Counted from the stretch's first letter, positions 25,319 to 34,450 are shown. The stretch: DNA of 64,000 nucleotides from JALCOL01 sp022649665 (GCA_030372335.1 JAUDCW010000007.1), one strand, 5' to 3'. The notes: a model not told the origin generated them from the sequence alone. Made by a program: numbers and translations.

Positions 25319-27013
25319 ATGCAAAAAAAACTTATCAAAAGCGATCTCTTAGTGATCGGCGGCGGTACGGCCGGCTGCTTTGCGGCGCTGCGTGCAGCAA
25401 AGCTTGATCCGGCGCTTAAGATCGTGATCGCTGAAAAAGCAAATATCACGCGCAGCGGCTGTTTGGCAGCAGGAGTCAATGCCTTGAATGCCTATATCAC
25501 CAAAGGCAAAACGCCGGATTTTTATGTCGATTATGCCAAAAAAGATGCCGCTGGGATCGTACGCGAAGACTTGCTTTTGACACTCAGTCAGCGGCTGAAC
25601 CGCGTGACGGCTGAGATGGAAGCGCTCGGACTGGTCATTTTGAAAGATCAAAACGGCGAATACGCGGTGCGTGGGGATCGCAATATCAAGATCAATGGCG
25701 AAAATTTCAAACCGCTGCTCGCTAAAGCGGTCCGCAAAACGCCGCAGATCGAAGTCATCAATCATGTCAATATCGTCGAATATCTTGTTGCCGGCCGCCA
25801 GATCTACGGCGCAGTCGGCTTCAGCATCAATGAAGAAATCAGCTATATTTTTCAAGCGGACGCCGTGATCTGCACGACTGGCGGTGCGGCTGGACTATAT
25901 CGCCCGAACAATCCGGGATTTTCCCGCCACAAAATGTGGTATCCGCCCTTCAATACCGGCGCAGGGTATGCGATGGGGATCCAAGCAGGCGCGGAAATGA
26001 CGACATTTGAAATGCGCTTTATCGCCCTTCGCTGCAAAGACACGATCGCCCCGACCGGCACGATCGCACAAGGCGTCGGTGCCCGCCAAGTCAATGCGCG
26101 CGGGGAAGATTATGAGCAAAAATACGGTGTCACGACTTCGGAACGGGTATATGGAACCGTGAAAGAAAATCAAGAAGGCCGCGGTCCCTGTTATTTGGAC
26201 ACGACAAAGATCACGGAAGAACAGGAACAAGATCTTTACCGGGCATATTTGAATATGGCGCCGAGCCAAACATTGAAATGGATCGAAAAAAACAGCGGAC
26301 CGCGAAATCATCCGGTCGAGATCGAAGGAACGGAGCCGTATATCGTCGGCGGCCATACGGCGAGCGGGTATTGGGTCGCGACTGACCGCGAAACGACGAT
26401 CAAAAATTTGTACGCAGCGGGCGATGTCGCGGGCGGCGCGCCGCAGAAATATGTGACCGGTGCGCTCGCAGAAGGTGAGATCGCCGCTGAAGCTGCGGTC
26501 CAAAAAATCAGCCGCCAAGAGACGGACCGTCAAAAAGAGACGCAAGCGCTCCAGCGAGCCGACCAAGTGATCTGGGAAGCCGAACAGGATCTGGCACGCC
26601 AAGAGGCACTATTTTCTATCGAAGCGATCGAAGAAGCGATGCAAAAAATCATGGATACCTACGCTGGCGGGATCTCTGCGAGTTACGCCTATAACGACCA
26701 GCAGCTCGCGATCGCCGCGGAGCGCATCCAGCAGCTGTCCGCTTTGGCGCAAACCGCCAAAGCAGCCGATATGCATGAGCTGAAAAATCTCTATGAACTC
26801 AAAGAACGTCTCATCGTCTGTCAAAGTGTGATCGCACATTTGCATGCGCGGAAAGAAACGCGCTGGCACAGTTTTGCCGAAAATCTGGACCATCCGGCAA
26901 AAGACGACCGCTATTTAAAATATGTCAATTCAGTTCTGGAAGACGGCAAGATCAAGATCCGCTTCCGCGAACTGGTGAAAAGAGGCGAAGTATATGAGCA
27001 TCCGAATCAATGA
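25319..27013 (+). CDS. aprA: Adenylylsulfate (APS) reductase alpha subunit, AprA-type flavoprotein
   Basis: A 564-residue FAD protein of the fumarate-reductase superfamily. The Rossmann motif VIGGGTAGCFAALRAA is near the N-terminus. Segments typical of AprA follow: RSGCLAAGVNALNAYI, GEYAVRGD with IKINGE, MWYPPFNTGAGYAMGIQAGAEMT (in part), RFIALRCKD, EGRGPCYLDTTKI, TEPYIVGGHTASGYWV and AAGDVAGGAPQKYVTGALAEGEIA (in part). They include the counterparts of the active-site Asn, Trp, Arg and His of the archaeal enzyme. It would reduce APS to sulfite and AMP at the flavin. It is about 100 residues shorter than dissimilatory AprA. The ATG at 25319 follows GGAGGGA. Sitting between sulfate import and cysDN, it replaces CysH. 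Confidence 0.88.
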   Translation: MQKKLIKSDLLVIGGGTAGCFAALRAAKLDPALKIVIAEKANITRSGCLAAGVNALNAYITKGKTPDFYVDYAKKDAAGIVREDLLLTLSQRLNRVTAEMEALGLVILKDQNGEYAVRGDRNIKINGENFKPLLAKAVRKTPQIEVINHVNIVEYLVAGRQIYGAVGFSINEEISYIFQADAVICTTGGAAGLYRPNNPGFSRHKMWYPPFNTGAGYAMGIQAGAEMTTFEMRFIALRCKDTIAPTGTIAQGVGARQVNARGEDYEQKYGVTTSERVYGTVKENQEGRGPCYLDTTKITEEQEQDLYRAYLNMAPSQTLKWIEKNSGPRNHPVEIEGTEPYIVGGHTASGYWVATDRETTIKNLYAAGDVAGGAPQKYVTGALAEGEIAAEAAVQKISRQETDRQKETQALQRADQVIWEAEQDLARQEALFSIEAIEEAMQKIMDTYAGGISASYAYNDQQLAIAAERIQQLSALAQTAKAADMHELKNLYELKERLIVCQSVIAHLHARKETRWHSFAENLDHPAKDDRYLKYVNSVLEDGKIKIRFRELVKRGEVYEHPNQ

Positions 27014-27314
27014 GGCGCGCTGCACCGGCTGCCGGCGCTGCATCGAAGCTTGCCCGGGCAACTTGATCAAACAGGAGCACGCAGGAAAGCGCAAAGCGGT
27101 GATGGCTTATCCGAAAGACTGCTGGGGCTGTACTTCGTGTATCAAAGCTTGTCCGGAAGAGGCGATCTGTTTTTATCTGGGAGCGGACATCGGCGGGCTG
27201 GGCAGCACGGTCACTGCCAGCGAAAATCGGGAAAAGATCCGCTGGAAGATAAAGATGCGCGGCGGGCAGGAAGAAGAGATCGTGATCGAGCGCAACAATG
27301 CGAACAAATACTAA
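26994..27314 (+). CDS. aprB: APS reductase beta subunit, AprB-type ferredoxin
   Basis: A 106-residue iron-sulfur protein with two 4Fe-4S motifs: CTGCRRCIEACPGNLI and CWGCTSCIKACPEEAI. After these come YLGADIGGLGSTVTAS and IRWKIKMRGGQEEEIVIE, which match the post-ferredoxin segment of AprB that precedes its C-terminal tail. The long tail that wraps AprA in sulfate reducers is nearly absent. It would carry electrons from a donor, perhaps ferredoxin, to the AprA flavin. It overlaps aprA by 20 bases and has AGAGGCG ahead of its ATG. Confidence 0.88.
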   Translation: MSIRINEARCTGCRRCIEACPGNLIKQEHAGKRKAVMAYPKDCWGCTSCIKACPEEAICFYLGADIGGLGSTVTASENREKIRWKIKMRGGQEEEIVIERNNANKY

Positions 27315-27332
27315 AAGAAAGAAGTGGATCAA

Positions 27333-28133
27333 ATGGATCATTTGGATGAACTTGAAGCAGAAAGTATTTATATTTTACGAGAAGCGTATAAGAATTTAGG
27401 AAAACTCGGGATGCTGTGGTCGATCGGCAAAGATTCGACGGTCCTTTTGTGGCTGGCGAAAAAAGCCTTCTTCGGCTATACACCATTTCCCTTTATCCAC
27501 GTCGATACGACGTACAAGATCCCCGCAATGATCCAATACCGCGACAAAGTGGCAAAAGACTTGGATCTGGATCTGATCGTCTACACCAATGAAGAGGCCG
27601 TGAAAGACGGCATGGGTCCAGAACGCGGGCGGCTAGTCTGCTGCGGGGCGCTCAAAACAGCGGCGCTCAATCAAATGACGAAGAAATACAAATTTGACGG
27701 CCTGATCGTCGGCGTGCGGCGCGACGAAGAAGGTTCACGCTCAAAAGAACGCGTCTTTTCCGAACGCGACTCCAAAGATCAATGGGATTATACGAACCAG
27801 CCGCCTGAATTATGGGATGCTTTCAAAACTGATTTTCCAAAGGGCAACCATATCCGTGTCCATCCGCTCCTTCACTGGACCGAGATCGATGTCTGGGAAT
27901 ATATCCAAAGAGAAAACATTCCGGTGATCGACTTGTACTTTTCTAAAAACGGCCGCCGCTACCGCAGTCTTGGGTGCGCGCCTTGTACCGGAACGATCGA
28001 ATCCGATGCCAAAAATGTCGCTGAGATCGTTGAAGAGCTGAAACATACGAGCGTCAGCGAGCGTGCCGGCCGTGCGCAGGATAAAGCCGACGCCTACGCG
28101 ATGCAAAAACTGCGCAAAGACGGATATATGTAG
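27333..28133 (+). CDS. cysD: Sulfate adenylyltransferase subunit 2
   Basis: The catalytic subunit of heterodimeric ATP sulfurylase, joining sulfate and ATP into APS. The 266-residue protein has the PP-loop [12 protein letters not shown], the [11 protein letters not shown] strand, [18 protein letters not shown] (conserved in CysD), WDAFKTDF and the C-terminal [33 protein letters not shown]. The ATG at 27333 is preferred over the GTG at 27324. cysN follows 40 bases downstream. The product APS is the direct substrate of the adjacent AprBA. Confidence 0.95.
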   Translation: MDHLDELEAESIYILREAYKNLGKLGMLWSIGKDSTVLLWLAKKAFFGYTPFPFIHVDTTYKIPAMIQYRDKVAKDLDLDLIVYTNEEAVKDGMGPERGRLVCCGALKTAALNQMTKKYKFDGLIVGVRRDEEGSRSKERVFSERDSKDQWDYTNQPPELWDAFKTDFPKGNHIRVHPLLHWTEIDVWEYIQRENIPVIDLYFSKNGRRYRSLGCAPCTGTIESDAKNVAEIVEELKHTSVSERAGRAQDKADAYAMQKLRKDGYM

Positions 28134-28173
28134 GCTGCTGCAGCAAAAGAGAAATCAGAAAGAGGGAATCGCG

Positions 28174-29859
28174 ATGTCTTCAGAATCATTACGAATCGTT
28201 GTTGTTGGACACGTCGACCACGGGAAATCGACCGTGATCGGGCGTTTATTATATGATACACATGCTTTGCCGGAAGGAACGGTCGACAAAGTCAAACGGA
28301 TCGCCAAAGAAACCGGCAAGCCGTTTGAATATGCCTATTTGCTGGATGCTTTTGAAGAAGAGCAGAAGCAAGGGATCACGATCGATACGACGCAGCTCCA
28401 ATTCCAAAGCGGCAAACGCGAATATGTGATCATCGATGCTCCTGGACACAAAGAATTTTTGAAAAATATGATCTCGGGCGCGTCAAATGCCGAAGCAGCT
28501 TTTTTGATCGTGGACGCGAAACGCGGCGTCGAAGAACAGACGAAACGTCATGCGTATATTTTAAAATTGCTGGGGATCGAACAGATCTATGTGCTCGTGA
28601 ACAAAATGGATCTGGTCGACTATCAAGAAGCGCGCTTCGACGAAGTCCGGCAGGAACTGGATACTTTCCTAGCTTCGCTCGGACTTCAAGCAGCGGGATA
28701 TTTGCCGATCTCGGCGTATTACGGCGAGAATCTGCTGGGCAAGTCCGCGAAACTGGCGTGGTACAAAGGAAAGAGCTTTATCGATACACTCGATCACATC
28801 GAAGCGAAAGAAGGCATGGAAAAACGCGGATTGCGATTTGCGATCCAAGACGTTTTCAAATTTGATCAGCGGCGGATCATTGCTGGGCGGATCGAATCCG
28901 GCACGTTGAAAGCGGGCGATGAAGTCGTCATTTACCCAAGCGGCCGCAAGACGGTCGTCGAAAACTTCGCTTATTGGGCAGATCGCGATCAGACCGCAAG
29001 TGCCCAAGCCGGGCAGTCTGTCGGCGTGACTTTTAAAGATGAATTCTTCAATCACCGCGGCGACGTGATCACCCTTGCCAAAGATACGCAGCAGCCGTTC
29101 GTCAAAAATATCGTCCAAACCAATTTATTTTGGATGGGCAAGACACCCTTAGAAAAAGGGAAATCATATAAACTCAAGATCGCGACGCAAGAAGTGATCG
29201 CAAAAGTGGCTGAGATCGTGAAAGTGATCGACTCCAGCACATTGTCCGAAGTGACGGATGCGGAACGGGTCCATTTGAATGATGTGGCCGAAGTCGTTTT
29301 TCAAACGGAACAGCCGGTCGTTTTTGATTTTTTCGGCGAACACCATGAAACAGGAAGATTTGTACTCATTGACGGCTATGACGTGGCCGGCGGCGGGACG
29401 ATCACGGAAAATTATCAGGGCGATGCGGAGCTTTCCGGTACGATCTTTTCGGCTGGCGAAGAAAACTATCAGTTGAATCTTTTCGACCGCTACGCCTTTA
29501 CTGGCGGCGGAAAAATCGAAGCCGCTGAACATGATGGAAATTATCAGTTGGGCAGCGCGCTGCCGTTGACAGGTGCCGGCTACCATTATCCGACCGATTT
29601 TGCGGTCCTTTTGGAAGGACAGAACACGCTTTTGAAAGTGGCTGACGGGAGATTTTCCGAAGTTGCCAACTTGAGCGAAGGGCTCGCCGCAAAAACGCTG
29701 GTCAATACACGCGGCTTCAAGCTGAATATCACCAGTCCAACAGAGCTTGCGGATTATTTGAACGAACAAGAAGTGATCAACGATAAAAACAAAGCAGCCT
29801 TTTATCAAAAATGGCTCGATTTCTCCGCATTCCACCAAATCGCGATCGATGATCTGTAA
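28174..29859 (+). CDS. cysN: Sulfate adenylyltransferase subunit 1 with C-terminal extension
   Basis: The GTPase subunit that drives APS formation by CysD. The G motifs are GHVDHGKST (residues 12-20), DAPGH and NKMDLVD; the EF-Tu-like barrels follow, with the typical CysN ending RFVLIDGYDVAGGGTI at about residues 389-404. The protein then continues about 155 residues further (561 in all against about 475 in E. coli). The extension has no Walker A motif, so it is not the APS kinase of CysNC fusions; it is predicted soluble and I do not recognise it. The ATG at 28174 follows AGAGGGAA; the frame upstream lies inside cysD. Confidence 0.92.
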   Translation: MSSESLRIVVVGHVDHGKSTVIGRLLYDTHALPEGTVDKVKRIAKETGKPFEYAYLLDAFEEEQKQGITIDTTQLQFQSGKREYVIIDAPGHKEFLKNMISGASNAEAAFLIVDAKRGVEEQTKRHAYILKLLGIEQIYVLVNKMDLVDYQEARFDEVRQELDTFLASLGLQAAGYLPISAYYGENLLGKSAKLAWYKGKSFIDTLDHIEAKEGMEKRGLRFAIQDVFKFDQRRIIAGRIESGTLKAGDEVVIYPSGRKTVVENFAYWADRDQTASAQAGQSVGVTFKDEFFNHRGDVITLAKDTQQPFVKNIVQTNLFWMGKTPLEKGKSYKLKIATQEVIAKVAEIVKVIDSSTLSEVTDAERVHLNDVAEVVFQTEQPVVFDFFGEHHETGRFVLIDGYDVAGGGTITENYQGDAELSGTIFSAGEENYQLNLFDRYAFTGGGKIEAAEHDGNYQLGSALPLTGAGYHYPTDFAVLLEGQNTLLKVADGRFSEVANLSEGLAAKTLVNTRGFKLNITSPTELADYLNEQEVINDKNKAAFYQKWLDFSAFHQIAIDDL

Positions 29860-29885
29860 AAACAGCAGAAAGGCAGGCGGAACGA

Positions 29886-31484
29886 ATGTATGAAGCAATG
29901 TGGAAAGAACAGAAACTCAACAAAAATGAACTCAGCAAATTAAAAGAAGACGGACTGGATGTGTTCAAGGACCTGCCGGAGCTAGTTAAAAAGCCTTTTT
30001 CGGCAATCGATCCTGCATATTATATGTATTTTAAATATGCGGGATTGACTGTCCAGAAGCCGAAAAAAGACGGTAATTTCATGATGCGGGTCAAAATTCC
30101 CGGCGGGATCTTGACGACGAAGCAGGGACAGCATTTGGCCGAGATCGCGGAAACATACGGCAAAGGATCGCTCGACATCACGACGCGGCAATCAGTCCAA
30201 TATCACTGGATCCCTTTCCGCAAACTGCCTGAGATCTTTGAAGATCTAAAACCATACGGACTAACGACTGCCGGCGCAGAAGGCGACATTACCCGCAACG
30301 TGATCGACAATCCCTTGGCGGGGATCGACCCGTTCGAATTGTTCGATACCCGGCCAACGGTGCGCCGCGTTTATCAGCGTTTTCAAAACAACCGCGATTA
30401 TTCCAATCTGCCGCGAAAAATGAAGATCTCGATCAGCAGCAACGTCTATAATGCGGGCAATGCCGAGATCAATGATCTGGCATTTGTCCCAGCGTCCAAA
30501 CGCATCAACGGCCGCAAAGTACTCGGCTTCAACGTGAAAGTTGGCGGCGGACTGGGGGCCTTGCCGCAACTCGGCAAACCGCTCGATATTTTCGTCACCC
30601 GCTCACAAGTCGCCGAGCTGGCAGAAGCAGTCGTCACACTTTATCGTGATCATGGGCCGCGGCGCAACCGCGCACATGCCCGGCTGAAATTTTTGATCCA
30701 AGACTGGGGGCTCGAAAAATTTGAAGCGGAGCTGCGTCAAAAGCTGCCAGAACTGCCAACCGCCGGTAAAGACGAACTCTTGGGCTGGAACGGCGGGACG
30801 GTTTTAGGACTCCACGAACAAAAGCAGGCGGGTTTTTATTATTTGGGAATCGGTGTAGCCGCGGGGCGTTTGCCGGTAGCTGATTTCCGCCGATTTTTGC
30901 GGATCGCAGATAATTACGGGGCCGGTGAGATCCGTTTCGATCATTCGCAAAACCTGATCATTCCGGGAATCCCCAAGCAGCAACTTGCCGCTTTAAAAAA
31001 TGAAACGATTTTGCAGCAATATTCCGATCAAGAAGAATGCATGGCGAACTACAGTTTAGCTTGCACCGGCAGCCAATATTGCAATCTGGCGCATACCCGC
31101 TCGAAAGAGATCTTGAACGAACTTTTGCCGAAGCTCGATCAGCGCTTTACTTTCAAACGTCCGCCGCGGATCGTTGTGACGGGCTGTGCGAATGGCTGTG
31201 CACACCGCAGTATCGCAGACATCGGGATCGAAGGGGTCGCTGCCCGAAATAAGAACAAAGAAGTGATCGAAGCGTTCAAGATCTCGCTCGGCGGCACGCT
31301 GAAGGCCGGCGGGCATTTCGCTCAAACGCTTCGCGGCGTCGTGCCCGCTGGACAGCTGGAAGCAGTTGTCACGGCTCTGTTGACACTTTATCAGACGCAT
31401 CATCAAGGGGAAACATTTGCGGAATATGTCGAGCGCAGCGGGCTGCCGACGTTTCAAAAAGTGTTGGACGCAATTATCGAATAA
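29886..31484 (+). CDS. sir: Sulfite reductase, ferredoxin-type hemoprotein
   Basis: A 532-residue siroheme and 4Fe-4S enzyme of the nitrite/sulfite reductase family. It has two ferredoxin-like half-domains (GGILTTKQGQHLAEIAETYGKG with LDITTRQSVQYHWI in the first, quoted in part; FRRFLRIADNYGAGEIRFDHSQNLII in the second, in part). The cluster cysteines lie in CTGSQYC and VTGCANGCAH. Placement after cysDN and aprBA shows that sulfite rather than nitrite is the substrate: six-electron reduction to sulfide. No CysJ-like flavoprotein is in the window, so ferredoxin or another small donor is likely. The ATG at 29886 follows AGGCGG. Confidence 0.92.
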   Translation: MYEAMWKEQKLNKNELSKLKEDGLDVFKDLPELVKKPFSAIDPAYYMYFKYAGLTVQKPKKDGNFMMRVKIPGGILTTKQGQHLAEIAETYGKGSLDITTRQSVQYHWIPFRKLPEIFEDLKPYGLTTAGAEGDITRNVIDNPLAGIDPFELFDTRPTVRRVYQRFQNNRDYSNLPRKMKISISSNVYNAGNAEINDLAFVPASKRINGRKVLGFNVKVGGGLGALPQLGKPLDIFVTRSQVAELAEAVVTLYRDHGPRRNRAHARLKFLIQDWGLEKFEAELRQKLPELPTAGKDELLGWNGGTVLGLHEQKQAGFYYLGIGVAAGRLPVADFRRFLRIADNYGAGEIRFDHSQNLIIPGIPKQQLAALKNETILQQYSDQEECMANYSLACTGSQYCNLAHTRSKEILNELLPKLDQRFTFKRPPRIVVTGCANGCAHRSIADIGIEGVAARNKNKEVIEAFKISLGGTLKAGGHFAQTLRGVVPAGQLEAVVTALLTLYQTHHQGETFAEYVERSGLPTFQKVLDAIIE

Positions 31485-31506
31485 CAATCAGAAAGAGGGG
31501 AAAGCG

Positions 31507-32463
31507 ATGATTTCTTTTGTTGGAGCAGGACCAGGAGATTTTGAGTTGATCACCGCCAAGGGAATCCGCCGTCTGCAGAATGCCGATGTCGTGATCTATG
31601 ACCGGCTCGCAAGTCCCTTGCTGCTGTTTTACTGCAAGCCGAGCTGCCGCTTCGTTTATGTCGGGAAAACACCATATCAAAAAACGATCACGCAGCAAAA
31701 AATCAATCAATTGCTCCTCCAAACGCAAGCGGCCAGTACAAACGTCGTTCGCCTGAAAGGCGGCGATCCGGTGATTTTCGGCCGACTGTCCGAAGAACTC
31801 AAAGCCGTTCAGCGGGCAGGGCTTCAGTTCGAAGTCGTTCCAGGAGTCACGGCCGCGAGCGGAATCGCCGCTTACGCCGGTGTTTCGCTCACTGAACGCA
31901 TGATTTCTTCAGAAGTCCTGTTCGCCAGCGGAAAAAAGAAAAACAACAAGACCGCCGATTATTCGAACTTCAGACCTGAACAGACGATCTGTTTGTACAT
32001 GGGGATCGATGCGCTGCCGGAACTCGTTGAAGCGCTGAAAAAGCAGGGTTTTCTGCCGAACACGCCGGTCAGGATCACGAGCTGGGGTACGACTGGTTTT
32101 CAAGAGAGCGTCACCGGCTGTCTCGCTTCGATCTTGCCGCTGGTTCGCAAGCAAGAGATCAAAAATCCGGCGATGATCATGATCGGCTGGGCGGTCGCAG
32201 AAGAAAAGGAGCGCGACTGGTTCAGCGCCCAGCCTGATTTTGGCGAGCGCTTGCTGATCGTTGCTTGCCGGCGGCCGGCGATTGAGGAGCTGATCGAATA
32301 CACTGAGAATGGCGCGGCCGTTTGGTGGCGGCAAGTCGGACCATTGCGCGATCAGCGTTTTGATGAAGTCGGCGCGATCTATGAAGCGGAACATCGCTTT
32401 TCAAATATACTTTTTGCTGATGAAGCGGCGCAGCGCTATTATGCGGAACAGGGGGTCAGCTGA
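31507..32463 (+). CDS. cobA: Uroporphyrinogen-III C-methyltransferase with a partial HemD-like tail
   Basis: SUMT methylates uroporphyrinogen III twice to precorrin-2, the branch point to siroheme. The first about 245 residues of 318 are a complete methylase: FVGAGPGDFELITAKGIRRL, DVVIYDRL, VRLKGGDPVIFGRLSEE, VVPGVTAASGIAAYAGVSLT (all in part) and a C-terminal PAMIMIGW. The last about 75 residues are extra. They run LLIVACRRPAIEELIEYTENGA and then SNILFADEAAQRYYAEQ, which looks like the first lobe of HemD; a CobA-HemD fusion that lost its second half is a reasonable reading. A full hemD exists at 20466. The ATG at 31507 follows GAGGGG; the stop overlaps the next start. Confidence 0.9.
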   Translation: MISFVGAGPGDFELITAKGIRRLQNADVVIYDRLASPLLLFYCKPSCRFVYVGKTPYQKTITQQKINQLLLQTQAASTNVVRLKGGDPVIFGRLSEELKAVQRAGLQFEVVPGVTAASGIAAYAGVSLTERMISSEVLFASGKKKNNKTADYSNFRPEQTICLYMGIDALPELVEALKKQGFLPNTPVRITSWGTTGFQESVTGCLASILPLVRKQEIKNPAMIMIGWAVAEEKERDWFSAQPDFGERLLIVACRRPAIEELIEYTENGAAVWWRQVGPLRDQRFDEVGAIYEAEHRFSNILFADEAAQRYYAEQGVS

Positions 32464-33356
32464 TGAATATCCAGCAATTGAAATTTGTGATCGCTGTTGC
32501 CGAAAGCGGCAGTTTTCGCGCAGCTGCCAAGCGTCTTTATATCGCCCAGCCGAGTTTGTCGCGCGGGATCAAAGAACTGGAAAAAGAGCTGTCGACAGAA
32601 TTATTCCAACGGACCGCCAAAGGGGCGAAGTTGACGAATTCCGGTTATTTATTTTATGAAGAAGCGCGCAAGATCACCAAGCAGTTCAGTGCATTGAATG
32701 AGCGTTTCGCTCCAAAAAATGCAGCGGCACATTTGGTTGTTTCCGGACAGCATTATGACTTTTTAGCGGTGATCGTCAGCCGGATACTGGCACTTGATGC
32801 AGCGGAGCAGACGATCCGCATCGCTGAAGGGACGACCCTTGAAGTGATCGAAGACGTTGAAACATACAAAAGCGAGCTGGGCGTCATTTATCTGGATCCG
32901 CAAAACCAAAGCGGGCTGCTGCAGATTTTAGCGCATCAAGGCCTGGAGTATGAAACAGTCACAAGTTTTCGGCCGCACATTTATTTGAGCCGCAAACATC
33001 CGCTCGCCACCTATCAAAAGATTCGCCAAAGTGATTTAACGCCATATCCGCAAGTTCGTTTTTTGCAGGAATCCTCTTATCGCCAACTGGCAGAAGATCC
33101 GCTCGCTCAGCCGAAAAAAGGCGTGACGATCCAAGCAAGCGACCGCGGGACACTCAACGAAGTCTTGCAGGCGGGAAATGCTTATGCTTCCGGCTCAGGA
33201 CTGGTTTCTGATCCGGATGAACAAGAGCTGGTACTTGTGCCGCTCGCGGACGGGGCGGAAAGTGAGATCGGGATCGTTACCCGCAAGAATCAAAAATTGT
33301 CCGAACACGCCGCACTTTTTACAAAAGAATTGCAAAACTACTTGAAGACTAGTTGA
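32463..33356 (+). CDS. LysR-family transcriptional regulator (CysB-like), second copy
   Basis: A 297-residue LysR regulator, clearly a paralogue of the one at 21716: MNIQQLKFVIAVAESGSFRA and AQPSLSRGIKELEKEL match the first copy at most positions. The effector domain also aligns (EVIEDVETYKSELGVIY against the first copy's VIKDVADSRSEIGII). Its start overlaps the cobA stop as TGATG. Having two related regulators in one operon suggests division of labour, for example one for the sulfate genes and one for other sulfur genes, but no operator was identified for either. Confidence 0.88.
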   Translation: MNIQQLKFVIAVAESGSFRAAAKRLYIAQPSLSRGIKELEKELSTELFQRTAKGAKLTNSGYLFYEEARKITKQFSALNERFAPKNAAAHLVVSGQHYDFLAVIVSRILALDAAEQTIRIAEGTTLEVIEDVETYKSELGVIYLDPQNQSGLLQILAHQGLEYETVTSFRPHIYLSRKHPLATYQKIRQSDLTPYPQVRFLQESSYRQLAEDPLAQPKKGVTIQASDRGTLNEVLQAGNAYASGSGLVSDPDEQELVLVPLADGAESEIGIVTRKNQKLSEHAALFTKELQNYLKTS

Positions 33357-33382
33357 TTTTTTACATAAATGGGGGGACTTTG

Positions 33383-34450
33383 ATGGGAAAACGCGTCAAG
33401 AAAGATCGAACGAAAGAGAATATTTTGCGTGCGGCAACCGCGATCCTGGTGGTTTTGAGCCTCGGGGTGTTTAAATGGCTGCTTTCTCCCGAAACAGATC
33501 ACTCAGCGGAAAAAGACAAGACCGTCACGATCACGAATGTCTCCTATGACCCGACCCGCGAGTTGTATCAAAGCTATAACCAGCTTTTTCAAAAATATTG
33601 GAAAGCGAAGACTGGCGAATCAGTCAAAATCAATCAATCGCACGGCGGCAGCGGTTCACAAGCCAATTCGGTCATTTCCGGCAATAAAGCCGATGTCGTC
33701 ACGCTGGCATTGAGTCCGGACATTACCAGTATCGAAGAAGCTGGCTTGATCGACAAAGGCTGGGAGAAGAAACTTCCTGATGACGCGGCACCATACACTT
33801 CGACGATCGTCTTTTTGGTGCGCAAGGGAAACCCAAAAAACATCACCGACTGGTCTGATTTGATCAAAAAAGAGGTCGCCGTGATCACACCGAACCCGAA
33901 AACGTCCGGCGGGGCTCGCTGGAATTATTTGGCCGCTTGGGCATATGCAGACCAAACGAATGGACATCAACCCGAACAAACCGAACAATTTGTCAAAAAG
34001 CTCTATCAAAACGTCAAAGTGCTGGATGCGAGTGCGCGTGCGGCAACGACGACCTTTACCGAAAATGGCCAAGGGGACGTTTTAGTCGCCTGGGAGAATG
34101 AAGCGTATCTTGCACTGAAAGATCATCCGGACAAATATGAAATCATCACGCCGAGCATCAGTATCAAAGCGGAGCCGACCGTGGCAGTCGTCGACAGTGT
34201 GGCCGAAGAAAGGCATACGACAAAGATCGCCCAAGCCTATTTGAAATACCTGTATTCGGAAAAAGCGCAAAAAATCGCCGCAGAAAATTATTACCGGCCT
34301 TCCAACGAAAAAGTCGCCGCAGAATATGCTGACCGCTTTGCCAAAGTGAAAATGATCTCGATCAATGATCAAGAGTTCGGCGGCTGGGCAAACGTCCAGA
34401 AGAAGCATTTTGCGGAAAACGGGATCTTTGATCAAATTTATAAAAAGTAA
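33383..34450 (+). CDS. sbp: Sulfate-binding protein of the CysTWA importer
   Basis: A 355-residue extracytoplasmic solute-binding protein of the Sbp/CysP family. Family segments are ITNVSYDPTRELYQSYNQLF, QSHGGSGSQANSVISGNKADVVTLAL (in part), NPKTSGGARWNYLAAWAYA and DVLVAWENEAYLAL. The N-terminus has a basic stretch and one hydrophobic helix (about residues 18-35) but no lipobox cysteine, so it may be held by an uncleaved anchor rather than as a lipoprotein. The ATG at 33383 follows a run of seven G with A. It closes the operon ahead of a terminator and completes the sulfate importer. Confidence 0.93.
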   Translation: MGKRVKKDRTKENILRAATAILVVLSLGVFKWLLSPETDHSAEKDKTVTITNVSYDPTRELYQSYNQLFQKYWKAKTGESVKINQSHGGSGSQANSVISGNKADVVTLALSPDITSIEEAGLIDKGWEKKLPDDAAPYTSTIVFLVRKGNPKNITDWSDLIKKEVAVITPNPKTSGGARWNYLAAWAYADQTNGHQPEQTEQFVKKLYQNVKVLDASARAATTTFTENGQGDVLVAWENEAYLALKDHPDKYEIITPSISIKAEPTVAVVDSVAEERHTTKIAQAYLKYLYSEKAQKIAAENYYRPSNEKVAAEYADRFAKVKMISINDQEFGGWANVQKKHFAENGIFDQIYKK

